Positions 12,560-24,978 of a stretch of DNA of 64,000 nt are shown one piece after another; position 1 is the stretch's first letter; every line of letters starts with the position of its first letter. A model generated the notes under the pieces. That model searched no databases. It was given only the letters and a program-made list of their open reading frames with translations, and was not told the DNA's origin. The translations under genes and the position numbers were made by a program. This stretch comes from Erinaceus europaeus (lineage: Eukaryota > Chordata > Mammalia > Eulipotyphla > Erinaceidae): positions 84,447,566 through 84,511,565 of the forward strand of contig NC_080175.1 of the NCBI RefSeq assembly GCF_950295315.1, given 5' to 3'.

Positions 12560-13035
12560 TAAAAGTTAGTGTGGTTCAGGTGGTTGTGCACTTAGTTAAG
12601 CACACATGTTACCATACACAAAAACCCAAGTTCAAGTCCCATAGCCCTGGATTTTCAAATGATGAAGCAGTGCTGTAGGTATTTCTTTTTTAATTAATTA
12701 ATTTATTTATTTTCCCTTTGGTTGTCCTTGTTTTTTATTGTTGTTATAGTTATTATTATTGTTGCTATTGTTGCTGATGTCATCATTGTTAGATAGGACA
12801 GAAAGAAATGGGGAGAGGAGGAGAAGACAGAGAGATGTAGAGAAAGATAGCCACCTGCAGACCTGCTTTACCACTTGTGAAGCGACTCCCCTGCAGGTTG
12901 AGAGCTAGGGTCTCCAACCAGAATCCTTATGCTGGTCGTTGTGCTTCGCGCCACGTGTGCTTAACCCGCTGATCTACCGCCCGACTCCCTATTTCTTTTT
13001 CTCATCATTTCCTTCTGTCTCTTTCCAAATAAATA
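12560..13035 (+). mobile_element. tRNA-type SINE, form B, split by a younger SINE
   Basis: Form B has a head like GGTGGTGCACTTGGTTAAGCACACATGTTAC and a trailing C/T body with short A-rich tail. Here the head and middle (12560-12679) are parted from the end (13001-13035, CTTCTGTCTCTTTCCAAATA) by the form A insertion at 12691-12989. Confidence 0.75.
12691..12989 (-). mobile_element. tRNA-type SINE, form A, nested
   Basis: Complete copy: minus-strand head GGGAGTCGGGCGGTAGATCA, body, and a TTAATTAATT/AATAAAT tail. The 11-bp TSD TATTTCTTTTT flanks it at 12680-12690 and 12990-13000 inside the form B SINE, so it is the younger of the two. Confidence 0.93.
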
Positions 13036-13274
13036 TAAAGCAAAATAAAATGCTATTAAAAATAAGTGATAGTAAAATGAAAATATTTTATAAACATATG
13101 ATAGAACTTTTATATCCAGAAGTTATCCTATGTAAGAAGCATAGATCGTGATGAGGGAATTTTATGTCATAGGAATAATTTTATATCAGTGTACCCATTT
13201 ATTTGGACTCCAACTTGGTTCATTAGGTTAATACATAGTAGCAATAGGAATAAAAAGCACAAAGTTACTACAAC

Positions 13275-13505
13275 TTGATTCTTTTTTCTCTTTTTTATTG
13301 GATAGAGCAGAGAGAAATTGAGAGGGGAGGGCGAGGTCAAGAACACAATAAAGAGGGGAAAAGAACACGAGACAATGAGACACTGGTAGCACTGCTTCAC
13401 TATTCCTGAGTCTTCCCCTATGTAGGTAGGGACCAAGGATTTGAACCCAGATCCTTGCACAAGTTAACATGTTTACTCAACCAGGTAAGTCACTGTATGA
13501 CCCCT
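13275..13505 (-). mobile_element. tRNA-type SINE, form B (diverged)
   Basis: The plus strand shows TTTTTTATTGGATAGAGCAG, a purine-rich body, GGGACCAAGGATTTGAACCC (B box, antisense) and AAGTTAACATGTTTACTCAA (head, antisense). Confidence 0.75.
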
Positions 13506-13639
13506 GCCTAAATTCTTGAATGCCAGGCATAAGAATCTGTTACATAATAGAAGATGTTGTAAACTTAATAAGTATGATCTTGAACAACTATGAAAATTAA
13601 GCTTGTAACTCTTCATAGGATAAAGAGATGCATAGTGCC

Positions 13640-13642
<3 letters not shown>

Positions 13643-13681
<39 letters not shown>
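13643..13681. repeat. (CA)n microsatellite
   Basis: About 19-20 CA units. Confidence 0.97.
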
Positions 13682-13682
<1 letters not shown>

Positions 13683-13814
13683 AAAAAATCCAACACTTAG
13701 TAAAACTTTGATAATATGTGTGAAACTTACTGAGATCCTATTAAGTGGTAGAATATAGACAAAACGTTCCATAAATGTGATGAAAGCAACCAGCTAAGTG
13801 TGATAGCAGTTAAG

Positions 13815-13965
13815 TCAAACTAAGTTTCCATGGTTCCCTGTAAGGAATAAAGTAGGCTGGTGAAAAGTGGCTAGAGTAACTGGTGTACCCCTCTTATTCT
13901 ATGGTTTTGTTAATGTCTCCTTCCTTAAATAAAAATAAAAAAGAAACAGTAAAAAAAAAAAGAAA
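13815..13965 (+). mobile_element. L1 3'-end remnant
   Basis: CCCTCTTATTCTATGGTTTT then GTTAATGTCTCCTTCCTTAA and an AAATAAAAATAAAAA tail match the terminus of the other L1 3' segments. The upstream part is worn. Confidence 0.65.
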
Positions 13966-14079
13966 TGACAACAGATTTTTGACACAATCAACTTTTTTAG
14001 CTTGAAAACAAAATTGATTGTCCTTTTTCATAGGTGCAATAATAAAAAAGTACGGCTTAATTAATTTCCTTAAAAAGTG

Positions 14080-14210
14080 GAAATTGTTAGACTGGGGAGA
14101 CAGCTTAACAGTTATGCAAACAACTTTCATGCTAGGATTCTAAGGTCCCAGGTTCAGTACTCAGTACCTCCATAAGCCAAAGCTGAGCAATATTCTCAGA
14201 AAAAAAGAAG
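14080..14210 (+). mobile_element. tRNA-type SINE, form C (old)
   Basis: GACTGGGGAGACAGCTTAAC is a worn head and AGGTCCCAGGTTCAGTACTC the B-box region. It ends AAAAAAAGAAGAAA. Confidence 0.6.
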
Positions 14211-14805
14211 AAACCTACTGTCTACTCCATTTCAGTTATAAGTCTCAGAGGAATCTAACTGTACCACAGAATGACAGAGAGAAAGATAATTGTTTTAGGA
14301 CAGTGAATGGTTGAGGAATAATGTAATTTAAGTTTAGTTTACTAGTTTAGATCTAGGAACGGAGATAAATAGAAAATTATGGAGTTATTTACAAAGCACG
14401 TTTCTTTTGTTTTAATTTGTAGACATGCTCCTTGAGAGAGGTAACTAGTAAAAAACTGAAGCATATATTTGCTATTTCTTCCTATTAGAAATTGACTCTA
14501 TTTTTCACTTAAGTTGCACAGTTTCATGGATTTATTGTTCTATGTGCTTTTAGAGTCTTGTCCTTTTTCTTCAGTTTTATAAAACTGGTCCACCTAAATT
14601 CATCGGCATTCTAAAATTGCCTCCATTTTTCTCTCTCAATATTTTTACTAATCAAAGCAACATATCTATGGAATTTGTTTTGAAATATTCAAAACCAACC
14701 CTAAATTACATACCACTCTCAAACAAAAGTGCCTTCTCAGATATATGCACACAAAAATAAATTCCACAGGTGGTATATGAGACACATTATAATCTCCTCT
14801 GCATT

Positions 14806-15075
14806 AGTATTTTTTTTTATTGCCACCAGGTTAATCTTGGGACTTGGTGCCCTACTACAAACCCACCACTCCCAAGCAATCTTTTTTCCATTATATTTTC
14901 TTTTTTTATTATTATTTTACAGTACAGAGAGAAATTAAGAGGGGAGGGATACAAAGGCAGAAAGACAACTGTAGACCTGCTTCATGCTCATGAAGCTTCC
15001 CTCCCGCAGGTGGGGAGCCAGGGCTCAAACCAGATTCTTAGACAAAATAATTTGTGTGCTACCGCCTGGCTTCCT
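14806..15075 (-). mobile_element. tRNA-type SINE, form A with 3' extension
   Basis: Antisense extension (TTGCCACCAGGTTAATCTTG ... CTACAAACCCACCACTCCC), then ACAGTACAGAGAGAAATTAA, then head region GCAGGTGGGGAGCCAGGGCT. It is diverged at the head. Confidence 0.75.
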
Positions 15076-17607
15076 CCCTTGCTTATTTCTCAAACAGAAT
15101 TTCTCAACCTCTTACATTTTCTCTTTCAATTTGTTTTATCAATACTAAAATGCCTGCAATCTCTGCTGGCTATTTTTATTTCAGAATTCTGCCACATTAT
15201 TGTCTTATTTGGGGGGTTTTACCTCCTCTTTCAGCACATACCAACATAATAATTTTTAAATAGCATCTTAATTTTATCTGCAATTTAAAGTTATTCTCAA
15301 CTAATGGACTAAGTCTGCATCAATCTCAGATAATGGTGATTCTTAATCCTTACTGCTTCAAATAATTTCCCTTATTTGATAGCTTCCTGTTCTTTTTTTA
15401 CTACACTAGGAGCTCTTCACAAATAATCGGGATTTATCTTAACATTTACTCACAGTAGGTAGAAAATATTGAAAGAGATGTTCAATAAATATTTTTGACT
15501 GGAGCTGAATTTTATTAAGAACCCAAGTCAAATATCACCATCTTAACATAGTATACAATACACTTATATAGTAAAAAAAAATAAATATATATATACCAGA
15601 TTATATTACTATAATAATTGATACATCCTACATACTATGATACTGTATGCTGTGGTAATATATATTAGCATATGCTATTCTATAAGTATTAGATATTACA
15701 AGCAACAACAAGAACTTTTAGAACAGGAACTTCAGTTTTATATTGTTAAATGTATATCTACTTAAAAACATTAAATATATATATTGTTTACTGGTGATTT
15801 CAAAAGTATCAAGAGTCAAAACTGAGTTTCAGAAAGATAAACTTAAATCACTAAAATGTTGCTTGTGAATTTCCAAAGAACCCCTGTAGGAAGATGCATA
15901 TTTAACGTTCTGAGGTGTTATTCAAATATCTGTTAAACAAAATGATTGAAAGTATGCCACTGTATCAAAGAGAGTGCAAAGGTGATAGCTGTCACCCAGT
16001 ATATTCATATATAAAATAATTGAACTGTCATAGCCCATAGAAATGATGGCAATTTTATTGTGTATTTTGCAAGATTGTCGACATAACAGGGTGGGGGTCA
16101 AAGAGTAGAACAGCAAGGAGTAGTATCTGCTCAATAAAGGATCATGACAGAAACAGCAAAGTGCAGGAATCATAAAAGTCTTAATTCACCTTTCAAACTG
16201 ATAGCAATAAACTTCTGAGTTTCATTAGAAAGGACAAAATTTCAACTTTATATCTTATTTTCTTCTTAAAAAAAAAATCATACAAAATAACTGTTCCAAA
16301 CAGGAGTTACTGAGTTTTGGAATTTTTTAAATATTTTCTTGGAAGGTTTTACACACTTTATAGCTGTAATAGTCAACTGCACAATGTCCAAATACAATCC
16401 CATACTAATTCCGATCATGCTATCACACAGTACGCACCACCAAAATGCCACCCTCCATCACAAACTTTTGGCCCACCACTAACAAAAACTTAGAGGAATC
16501 TACTAAAGCTTTAAGTTTCTAAAAGTTTTATCTATTAGAGAAGAAAACATAAATTTCAAACTTCTACAAATGCCTTGTAAGTTTTTTACCAAGATTTTTA
16601 GTCCAGTTTGACATTTCTCAGCCATGCTAAATCCTTTAGAATAACATGGCAAAAAAAAAAAACCATCAGATGATAGCATAATTGCAACATGCAACAGTCA
16701 TGTACCCTGGATGGATGTTACAGCAGTCTCAGAGAATTTCCCTTTGAATAGTTATGTTGTGCATGGCCTAATTTGAGGATACCAGTCACACAACAAGAAA
16801 GAAAAATAAAGAAGGCCTAGTATTCAAGGACATCACTGTGGATCTAATCTATTTCCCTAAGATTCTCTTTCTCAGTATTTCTAAATGACTTATCTTGAAG
16901 GCTCTTATCATGCTCTTACTTTTACATAAGAGGCAAGACACTTGAATGACTGCCCTCAAGTTGATTCACTTCCTTAAAGCTTTTTTAGGTTTAACCTGAA
17001 GCAAAATCCACTGAACTAGCTAAGGTTAGTGCTCTGATCTTAGTAGCTGCCAGCTGATGGCCTCTTTCATGGTGTATGCAGGCGTTCACATCAACACCAG
17101 ATGATCCTAAGACATTAGATTCAATTCACACTTCACAGAAAGTGTTACAAATTATTATTGTTCATTGCAGCTGAATTTTGCACAATTCTGAGGGTCAACT
17201 AGGTTTTTATATCTGTCTGGTCATTTCATTAATTTTAAAAGTGAAAATAAACTCCAGGTAATATATACAGATGATTTGTAATATTTAAAATATTCCTCAT
17301 TTATAAGATACAAAAATTCACTTAATAGGATTTGATATTTTGAGACTGGCATGATAATTTTAATATTTTTAAACTATAAAATACAAAAGAATATGTATTG
17401 ATAGCTACTACTTTTTACTCTCATTCAAATATTCTTCAGATGTTTATATATCTGGATATCAAAGTCTATGTTGATAAAATAGCTTTATATTTAATTTCTA
17501 AAGCAAAAATATTAAGTATTATGAATTTTAACTTAATTTACACAAAATTTGTATAAATCCAAGTGTGTACTAGTTATAGTTAGGTTAGACATGATATCTG
17601 CTATTTT
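15076..17607. other. unassigned AT-rich intron sequence
   Basis: This 2.5 kb stretch holds no gene or repeat that I can name. It is rich in TA near 15560-15800. Confidence 0.55.
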
Positions 17608-17805
17608 TCTTTTTTTATTTTTAGTATTTTATTTATTTTATTTTTGAGAGAGATACAGGTAGAGAAAGACACTGAGAGAAACACAGAGCACTGCACAGCT
17701 CTGACTTATTGTGGTGTGGGTGATTGAACCTGGGATTTCTGAGCCTCAGGTATGAGAGTCTCTTTGCATAACTATTATGCAATCTACCCCCACCCCTGTT
17801 TTTCT
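17608..17805 (-). mobile_element. tRNA-type SINE (old, probably form C)
   Basis: ATTTATTTTATTTTTGAGAG opens an antisense tail and purine body. GATTGAACCTGGGATTTCTG is the antisense B box. The head end is CATAACTATTATGCAATCTA. Confidence 0.65.
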
Positions 17806-18009
17806 TTAAGTAAGTAAATCAATATACATTTATGATAATGTAAAAGTAAATCGAAACCATTATAGAGACTGATATTCTAGTTTTCTCCACCTACCAGTTC
17901 ACGTTTCTTCAAAACAGCTAGGCATACTTATCCCTTTCTACAATTTTCTTAAATAATTTAGACTAACCTAAATGACTTTATGAGAGCAAAGTGATTTGAT
18001 TTGGAGGGT

Positions 18010-18600
18010 TAACTGCAATTTAATTTTGCCAGGGCAAAGGACCCCATCAATGTGTCCTGGATTCCCACTTCCCCAGAGCTCTGCCCCACTAGGGAAACAG
18101 AGAGGCAGGCTGGGAGTATGGATCAACCTGCCAAATCCCATGTTGAGCGGGGAAGCAATTACAGAAGCCAGACCTTCCATCTTCTGTATTCCATAAAGAC
18201 CCTAGGTCCATACTCCCAGAGGGATAAAGGATAGAAAAGCTATGGGGGGAGGGTCTGGCAGAGCTCAGGATCCTGGTTCCTGCCCCCACCCCCACCCCCA
18301 GTTTAAGGGGAGTCCCTTCACAGGTGGTGAAGCAGGTCTGAGGTGTCCATCTTTCTCTCCCACTCTCTGTCTCACCCTCCTCTCTCGATTTCTCTCTGTC
18401 CTGTCCAACAAGAATAACTACAACAATATAACAACAGGGCAACAAAACGGAATAAATAAATATTTAAAAGAAAGAAGAAGAAGAAAACCTATCAGGAGAG
18501 GGAATGGGATACGGGGCTCTAGTGGTGGAAATTGCAACCCTCTTATCCTAAGGTCTTGTAGTGTTTCCATTTTATAAATAAATAAATTTAAGAAAAAAAG
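18010..18600 (+). mobile_element. L1 3'-end segment split by a SINE
   Basis: AATGTGTCCTGGATTCCCAC through GGGATAAAGGATAGAAAAGC is the left part. The right part resumes near 18480 with ATCAGGAGAGGGAATGGGAT and ends TTTATAAATAAATAAATTT. A form A SINE sits between. Confidence 0.82.
18241..18470 (+). mobile_element. tRNA-type SINE, form A, 5' shortened, nested in L1
   Basis: It starts inside the head (AGCTCAGGATCCTGGTTCCT), then TTCACAGGTGGTGAAGCAGG, the C/T body, and GGAATAAATAAATATTTAAA. AAAAGCTAT before and AAAACCTAT after could be a one-mismatch TSD. Confidence 0.8.
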
Positions 18601-18604
18601 ACAG

Positions 18605-18775
18605 AAAATGGAGAGGGTTGGTCAAATAGATCACTTGCTTTGCCATAAATGGAATCCAGGTTAAATTGACCCTATCATTGCACTGAAGGAAGCTTTGGTC
18701 CTATAATATCTTTTCTTTTCTTTCTCCATCTCTGTCTTTCCATAAGAAAATCAGCCCAAGGTGGCAGAACAGCAA
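18605..18775 (+). mobile_element. tRNA-type SINE, form C (old)
   Basis: GAGAGGGTTGGTCAAATAGA, ATGGAATCCAGGTTAAATTG and a C/T body (CTTTCTCCATCTCTGTCTTT) fit a worn form C copy. Confidence 0.5.
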
Positions 18776-18824
18776 AAGGAAAAAAGGATTAATTAAGTAT
18801 ACTTGTTTCAAGAATCAGTTAATT

Positions 18825-18915
18825 GTGGATTCGTAGTGCAGGCACCGAGGAGCCCCAGCAATCACCCTGGAGGCAAAAAAAGAAAAAGGAAAAAGAAAAG
18901 AAAAAAGAAAAGAAG
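18825..18915 (+). mobile_element. detached form A 3' extension
   Basis: GTGGATTCGTAGTGCAGGCA followed by CCCCAGCAATCACCCTGGAGG and an AAAAAAAG-rich tail. This is the extension seen at the end of long form A copies, here without the SINE head next to it. Confidence 0.65.
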
Positions 18916-18974
18916 AATTCAATAAGTAGTTAAGTACTGGGTAGCTGTGGTTGTATTACATAAGGGATACAGAT

Positions 18975-19200
18975 TTTTTTTAAGATTTTGTATTATTTTT
19001 ATTTATTGGATAGAGACAGTCAGAAATTGAAAGGGTAGAGGGTGACAGAAATGGAGCGAGACAGAGAGACCCCTGCAGCACTGCTTTACCACTCGCAAAG
19101 CTTTCCCCCTGCAGGTGGGGACCAGGGGCTCAAACCTGGGTGCTTGCGCAATATAACATGTGTGTTCAACTAGGTGCGCCACCACTTGGCCCAAATGGAT
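18975..19200 (-). mobile_element. tRNA-type SINE, form B
   Basis: Antisense body GATAGAGACAGTCAGAAATT, then CTTTACCACTCGCAAAGCTT, then B box GGGCTCAAACCTGGGTGCTT, then head AACATGTGTGTTCAACTAGG. It looks complete. Confidence 0.88.
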
Positions 19201-19243
19201 AGTATTAATAATAGTAGAACTAAGAATAGTACATTTCATTCTT

Positions 19244-19571
19244 TTTGTTTGTTTGTTTTGTTTTAATTTATATATATATATATATTTATGTTTTAATTAT
19301 ATATTTTTTCCCTTTTGTTGCCCTTGTTTTCTATTGTTGTGTAGTTATTATTGTTGTTGTATTGAAGTCCTCGTTGTTGGATAGGACAGAGAGAAATGGA
19401 GAGAGGGACGACAGAGAGGGGGAGAGAAAGATAGACACCTGCAAGACCTGCTTCACCGCTTGTGAAAAGACTCCCCACCAACTCCCCTGCAGGTTGGGAT
19501 CCTGGATCCTTAGGCAGGTCCTTACACTTTGCGCCATGTGCAGTAAACCTGCTGGCTAGCACCTGACTCCC
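19244..19571 (-). mobile_element. tRNA-type SINE, form A, with 16-bp TSD
   Basis: Exact TSD AGTACATTTCATTCTT at 19228-19243 and 19572-19587. The tail side holds (TA)n and TTTCCCTTTTGTTGCCCTTG; the head end is CACCTGACTCC. Confidence 0.95.
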
Positions 19572-19587
19572 AGTACATTTCATTCTT

Positions 19588-22499
19588 GAGGACATCAGTG
19601 GATATAACAGAAATAATAACCTTAGGATACATAAATATGCAATAGCACAACTACCATCATACATTTTAACAAATTCACTAGGTCAAGTATAGATATCAGT
19701 TAATTTTCAAATGCCTCAAGTTTAGCTATGGGATGTCAATATTGGCAGTTTGGTTCATTGATGAGTATGTAATATTCCCTTCATATATGTGGAACTAATC
19801 AGGTTCTTAATAAAAAGCTATTCACCTCCTCCCCTTTATTTAATTTCTCTTTGAGGAAAAAAAAAGAAAGAAAGAAAGAACGTAGGAGAAACAATAAAAG
19901 TGAACTGTTACCTCATAACAATTTTTGCTTGCTTTTGGAATTCATGTTATTAGATATCAAAGTGCTAATTTAACAGAAATATGATGCCAGAATTTGGGAG
20001 TTATAATCATATGTGTTTTTATAACAATAAGAAATATTTTTGAAGGGAAAAGGTAAATTATGTTTTTATCAGATAGAAAAATTTGTTCTTGTTATCCTTC
20101 AAAAATCATTGTAATGTTTTAATCATATCTGAATTTAGATGTCAGTTTTGCTCCAAATCTTGTGCTATAATGATCAGTGATGATAACTCTTTCAAATCAG
20201 TTTGCCAATCTCTATAACTTTGTACTGCCTTCCATTATTTTGATTAACAAGTGATTATCAGACATTCCTATTATTTCATAATTATTTTCTATTACTAAGT
20301 CATACAAACAGATATGTGGTTGTAATCTTAACCAGATACAGAATGTGTACTTTTTATTCTCATTCTGAATTTAAAATAATCTTATTGGGAAACATATTTG
20401 CATAATTAAAAAATACATGTCAGTTTTACTTAGTGGTAGAAATTATAAGATCATATGCCAGGTTTATAAATCAGAATTAAATAAGCAGAGAACATTTTTA
20501 TTTATGTGTTGCAAAATACAGTTTCATAATCACTACTCATTTCACTATTCTCATAGAACTATCAACATATTTTCAGCAGGCATCACATCTTGTACAACAT
20601 AGCCTATGTACCTTGAATGTCAGTAGTTATATATATTTTTTAATAAATATTAAGTGCATCCTCCAATAAAATAGTCAACAAAAGCAAGTAGTAACAGTTA
20701 CTGGAAGCTTCGGCAAAATCTGATCAGGAAGTTGTTTTCCAGAGATAAAAGAAAAATCACAGCCTGAGGTCCTATCACTGCTTCTCTATAGAGACTCTCC
20801 AGTAATGTCATACAAATATATTGTTTCAACCATTTAAACCGCTTTCATCCTGAAAGTCGGATCTCAGGAAGAGCAGCCTCTGCTTTGGCCCCGCTGGGGT
20901 TAGATGCCAAACTCTTGACCCTTCCTCTTGTATGTGCTCAGTTGTCACTTCTGCCTACCGCAGCTGTTGGATATTCCACAGGATCAGATGGCCAGGATTG
21001 GACTAGAATAGAGCTATTAGCATCTCAATACAATCCTTCAGTCCCTTTAATTACCAACTCATCCAAATTAATTAATTTTTAATTTTGCACTACCACAGCT
21101 ATTATAAATCAAGTCAACCAGCAAGACAGAAGAGTACACTGAAACCTGAAACTGTCTGTGGCTTCAGGCACAGAGGATCAACCTTTGTGAGATGTCACTT
21201 TGAAGATTTGGGGGGGGAAGGAAATTACCCTAAGCTGACATTATTGAAAATATTTTCTTGAGGAATTATGAATTATGCCCCTTCTAAATGTTACAAAAGA
21301 CAGGAGGATTGGTGATAAATGGATGTGATATATTTCAATAATTAAGCTTATGTTATCAATTCAGAAAAGATAGTTAATTTTAAAAAATGTGTTCCTGTGA
21401 ATTTCTCATTACTTTATCTGAATCTACATTTTTAAAGTGTTAAAATATATGTTTTACAAATAACAACTTAAAATTTTGAAATTGAAATCACCTACAACTT
21501 GACACTATCACTACGATATCAATGTTCTCACTTCTTTGTTGGTTTGGTTAACTTATTTTTTTCCTTGAAGAAATACTCTCTAAAAAAATTAACGATCTGG
21601 AATAGGAATTTAACTAAATCATAAAACTGGTATTTCTAAAAGTAGAACAGAGCTAAATTATTGGCTAGCTATTATTCTGATTCCTTTATCTTCAGTTTAC
21701 TTGGATTGCTCTTGGGAATAAAACTCATAGTAAGAAAGCACTTACTTTGAACAGTAAAATCCTCCTTGAGTGAGGACTGATTGCTTTTGATATTTCAGAG
21801 TGCAATGTGTACAGTTATAGAGGGAGCATATGGCTTTTTCTTTTGACTTTGAGCTACAAAGTACAAAAGACCAAAGATTAAAGGTGCTCAGTCATTCTTG
21901 CATACTGTGTAACTTCTTACCTCATACAGTTGGGCAGGGAAAATATAGCCAAGTTTAACATGTATTTATATCATGCTGGGAAAAAATTTTAAGCTAATTA
22001 AACCTAGCTGTTTGAGACAGACTACAATCAGTTTATGTTTCTGAGAATGATAAAGGATAGATTCATAGCTACCAAATAGCTCCTACAAATTTATTTTTCT
22101 TAAATACAAGCAAATCTATGGGGGTACTTCATTATACTTAAGAAATAGTTTAAATTTAAATATCTGCAACTATTTTACAATTACTTGACATTTGAAGAAA
22201 CTGGAAATAATTTGTTATTGGATAAAGCATGAAATAATAATTCTATTTAGCTCACCAAGTCCCATATTTTCTCTGTCAAAACTTCTTCCCCAAAATCTAT
22301 ATTTCTTACAATGTAAGACTGATCCCTATTTAAACAAATAATAATATGGAATACTTTCCATCGGTAAGAGCTGTTAAATCTAGGTATGGATTTCTTTGTT
22401 AAACCATAGTTATAAGAGAATAGGATCTTCATCATGGGACTAGCTTAACTGTGGTTCTGAAGCATAATGTACAAAATTTAATGTTGACAACTTTAGAAA
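19588..22499. other. unassigned intron sequence, with a GC-richer patch
   Basis: Mostly AT-rich with no nameable element. About 20840-21190 is distinctly richer in G+C (GGCCCCGCTGGGGTTAGATG) than its surroundings and has no repeat signature I know. It could be an old repeat or a conserved non-coding element. Confidence 0.5.
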
Positions 22500-23110
22500 A
22501 AAAATCTATTCATCTAGCAATGGTAGGGACTACCCCACTCACTGAAAAGAGGCAAAGTCATCCTTTTCTGCCACTCCAGAAGACTGGTTCTGAAGTAAGC
22601 ATAGCCTAGAATGTTCCCAGCTGTGACCATGGATTGTGAGCTCAGACTGATAGGGACTTGGGGGTTGTACAAGCTCTGGGGCTACATATGAATGGATATG
22701 GACCCTAGAACTCTTAACAGGTCCCTCTCCTCACTGCCACTGGTCATCTCCATCAGGAACAACAGTGGACCCCTTTGTAGGCCCCTATAGGACCTTGCCC
22801 TCAATGTGGATCAACAATGTGTCCTGGAGCCCTGCCTTCCCAGAACTCTGCCCCACTAGGGAAAGAGAAAGAGACAGGCTGGGAGTATGGATCGACCTGT
22901 CCACAACCATGTTCAGTGGGGAAGCAATTACAGAAGCCAGACCTTTTGCCTTCTGCATCTCATAATGACCATAGGTCCATACTCCCAGAGGGATAAAAAT
23001 AGGAAAGCTATCAAGGGAGGGAATGGCATACGGAGTTCTGGAGTTCTGGTGGTGGGAATTGTGTGGAATTGTACTCCTTTATCCTATAATCTTGTCAGTA
23101 TTTCCATCTT
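22500..23110 (+). mobile_element. L1 3'-end segment, deleted subfamily
   Basis: Its sense blocks end CCTATAATCTTGTCAGTATT and TTATAAATAAAAAAAGG. The junction GGATCAACAATGTGTCCTGG skips the same internal block as the copy at 2580-3215. Blocks at 22500-22680 and 22690-22790 are in the opposite order to the 51-52 kb copy. Confidence 0.8.
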
Positions 23111-23305
23111 ATAAATAAAAAAAAGGAAGAAAGAAATAAAGGAAGGGAGGAAGTTAGGAAGGGAGGAAGTCAGGAAGGGAGGAAGTCAGGAAGGAAGGAA
23201 GTTAGGAAGGAAGGAAGAAAGGAAGGAAGGAAGGAAGGAAGGAAGGAAGGAAGGAAGGAAGGAAGGAAGGAAGAGGAAGGGAGGAAGGGAGGAAGAAAGG
23301 TAGGT
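23105..23305 (+). repeat. (GGAA)n array grown from an L1 poly(A) tail
   Basis: About 200 bp of GGAA, GGGA and GAAA units directly follows the L1 end. It is purine-only on the plus strand. Confidence 0.95.
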
Positions 23306-23480
23306 AGAATTGTGCTGGGGATATGGATTGACCTGCAAATGACCATGTTCAGCAGAGAAACTAAGAACTTCCAATGCCAAAACTAATTTTGGTCTATACA
23401 ACCAGAGTGGGTAAATGATAGGAGAAGAAACTAGAGAGTTCTGTCTCCCCTTCCCACCAGGCCCCAAAGTGTTTTTCCCC
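23306..23480 (+). mobile_element. L1 3'-end segment, second variant
   Basis: GGATATGGATTGACCTGCAA, CATGTTCAGCAGAGAAACTA and GGGTAAATGATAGGAGAAGA match the variant ending at 52580-52770 rather than the commoner terminus. Confidence 0.65.
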
Positions 23481-23574
23481 TGGAATCTTGATTTTATACC
23501 ATCACTGAAAGGGAAGTGAATCTGACTTCTATAGTGTCATTATTGATATGTTTATATATTCAACATAAGGAACT

Positions 23575-23775
23575 GGGCAGTGCAAGCCCCAATCTCTACC
23601 TACAGAGGGAAGCTTCATAGGTGGTGGAGCATCTGTAGATGTGTCTTTTTCTTTCTCTTCTTTTCTCTTCCTGTTTCTGTCTCTCCCAGAACAAAAAGGC
23701 CACTGGGAGCAGTGAAGTTGTCATGTAGTAGACACAGAGCCTTAGTGATAACTCTGATAACGAAAAAAATGTGAT
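23575..23775 (+). mobile_element. tRNA-type SINE, form A (old, with 3' extension)
   Basis: AGCTTCATAGGTGGTGGAGC, a C/T body and GCCACTGGGAGCAGTGAAGT ... GATAACTCTGATAACGAAAA fit a worn long form A copy. Confidence 0.65.
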
Positions 23776-23894
23776 AACTAAGATAATAATTACAGACATC
23801 TAAACATACTTCCTCCATTCTAATTCTGTCACATGTATTTATGAAATTTTAACATAAAATTTTTCTCTGTTCACATTTTATAAAGTAGATATCT

Positions 23895-24095
23895 TGTGGC
23901 CAGTAAGACAGTCCACCTGGAGAATGTGTCTGCTTTCTCATGTGCAGTGAACTAGGTTCCAAACCAGCCACCACCTTACTGGAGGAAGGGTCAATGTTAT
24001 ACTTCCCTCTTTATCTCTCTCTTGCTGTCTGAAAACAATGGCCCAGAGCAGTGGAGAGCCAGCAATGACATAATAAATAAATAAATAAATAAATA
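23895..24095 (+). mobile_element. tRNA-type SINE (old), ending in (AAAT)n
   Basis: CAGTAAGACAGTCCACCTGG and TCATGTGCAGTGAACTAGGT recall form B or C heads. A C/T body and AATAAATAAATAAATAAATA follow. Confidence 0.55.
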
Positions 24096-24384
24096 TCATA
24101 ATAGATTTCCCTTTGTAAAGCTGTCTGCCACTCAATTATACCGCCAATACCAGTGCATTACTTTTTCATATTATATTGTTCTTTGATGTATTTCGATGAT
24201 ATTTAGTTAACATAAATGCATCTGACTGAACATAAACTAATCATTTTCCTTGTTTGTGAACATATAGTTAAAGAAGAATGAATTCGTTTCAGATGATAAT
24301 ACTAAGCCATTTACCATAAGGGCTTCAACACCTTAAACTGGAATAGAAGCCAATAGGCAACATCATCTGCAGTACTGGAGACAC

Positions 24385-24385
<1 letters not shown>

Positions 24386-24432
<47 letters not shown>
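24386..24432. repeat. (TA)n microsatellite
   Basis: About 22 TA units. Confidence 0.97.
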
Positions 24433-24438
<6 letters not shown>

Positions 24439-24599
24439 TTTAAATTAAATATTTCAAATATTGCAGCACTTTCTTAAATTGTGCTTATTCAGTAATTATA
24501 GTGATTGTTTCCTTTCTGAATATCAGTTTATGATTTTTGGTCAAATTTTTCACTGCTTATTCATCACTATGTAACAATTCCTTTTAATTTTTTATTATA

Positions 24600-24722
24600 T
24601 GTTAATATTTATTTATTGACTTATTTGACAGGACAGAGAGAAATTGAGAGGGGAGGGGGAAGTAGGGGGAGAGAGAGACACACACACCTGTAGACTTGCT
24701 TTACCTCTCATGAAGCTTATGA
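24600..24722 (-). mobile_element. tRNA-type SINE, form A fragment
   Basis: Antisense tail and body only: TTTGACAGGACAGAGAGAAA, GGGGAGGGGGAAGTAGGGGG, then CATGAAGCTT. The head is missing. Confidence 0.75.
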
Positions 24723-24831
24723 ACATGGGCATAACAATTCTTTATATCTTGCTAAATCAAACTTTATTTATTTCAAATTCAAAATCAATTTATTGAGATG
24801 TTGATTTATTGATAATTATTATCATAGAAGT

Positions 24832-24978
24832 GCCCCTGCGGCTACAGACAGACTATGACCCACATAGTCAACGACTGCCACCTCTCCAGATTCAAAGGAG
24901 GTCTCGAAACTTTACATCAGGCTCAACCTGACGCTGTTGACTGGCTACGGAAGAAGGGCAAATGCTAGAAGAAGAAGA
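24832..24978 (+). mobile_element. 5'-truncated RTE-like LINE terminus with intact reading frame
   Basis: A plus-strand frame from 24831 gives 45 codons to TAG at 24966-24968, with CPCGYRQTMTHIVNDC, then FKGGLETLH, then AVDWLRKKGKC. This matches the cysteine/histidine C-terminal motif (CxC...TM.HI...C....F.GGL..LH.A...AV.WL) that I know from reverse transcriptases of RTE-type LINEs. The stop is followed at once by AAGAAGAAGAA, like the near-absent 3' UTR and short-repeat tail of the RTE clade. The 8-bp ATAGAAGT lies on both sides (24824-24831, 24979-24986) as a TSD. It keeps CpGs and a higher GC than its flanks. It could be another non-LTR clade. Its reverse transcriptase domain is absent, so it cannot move by itself. 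Confidence 0.7.
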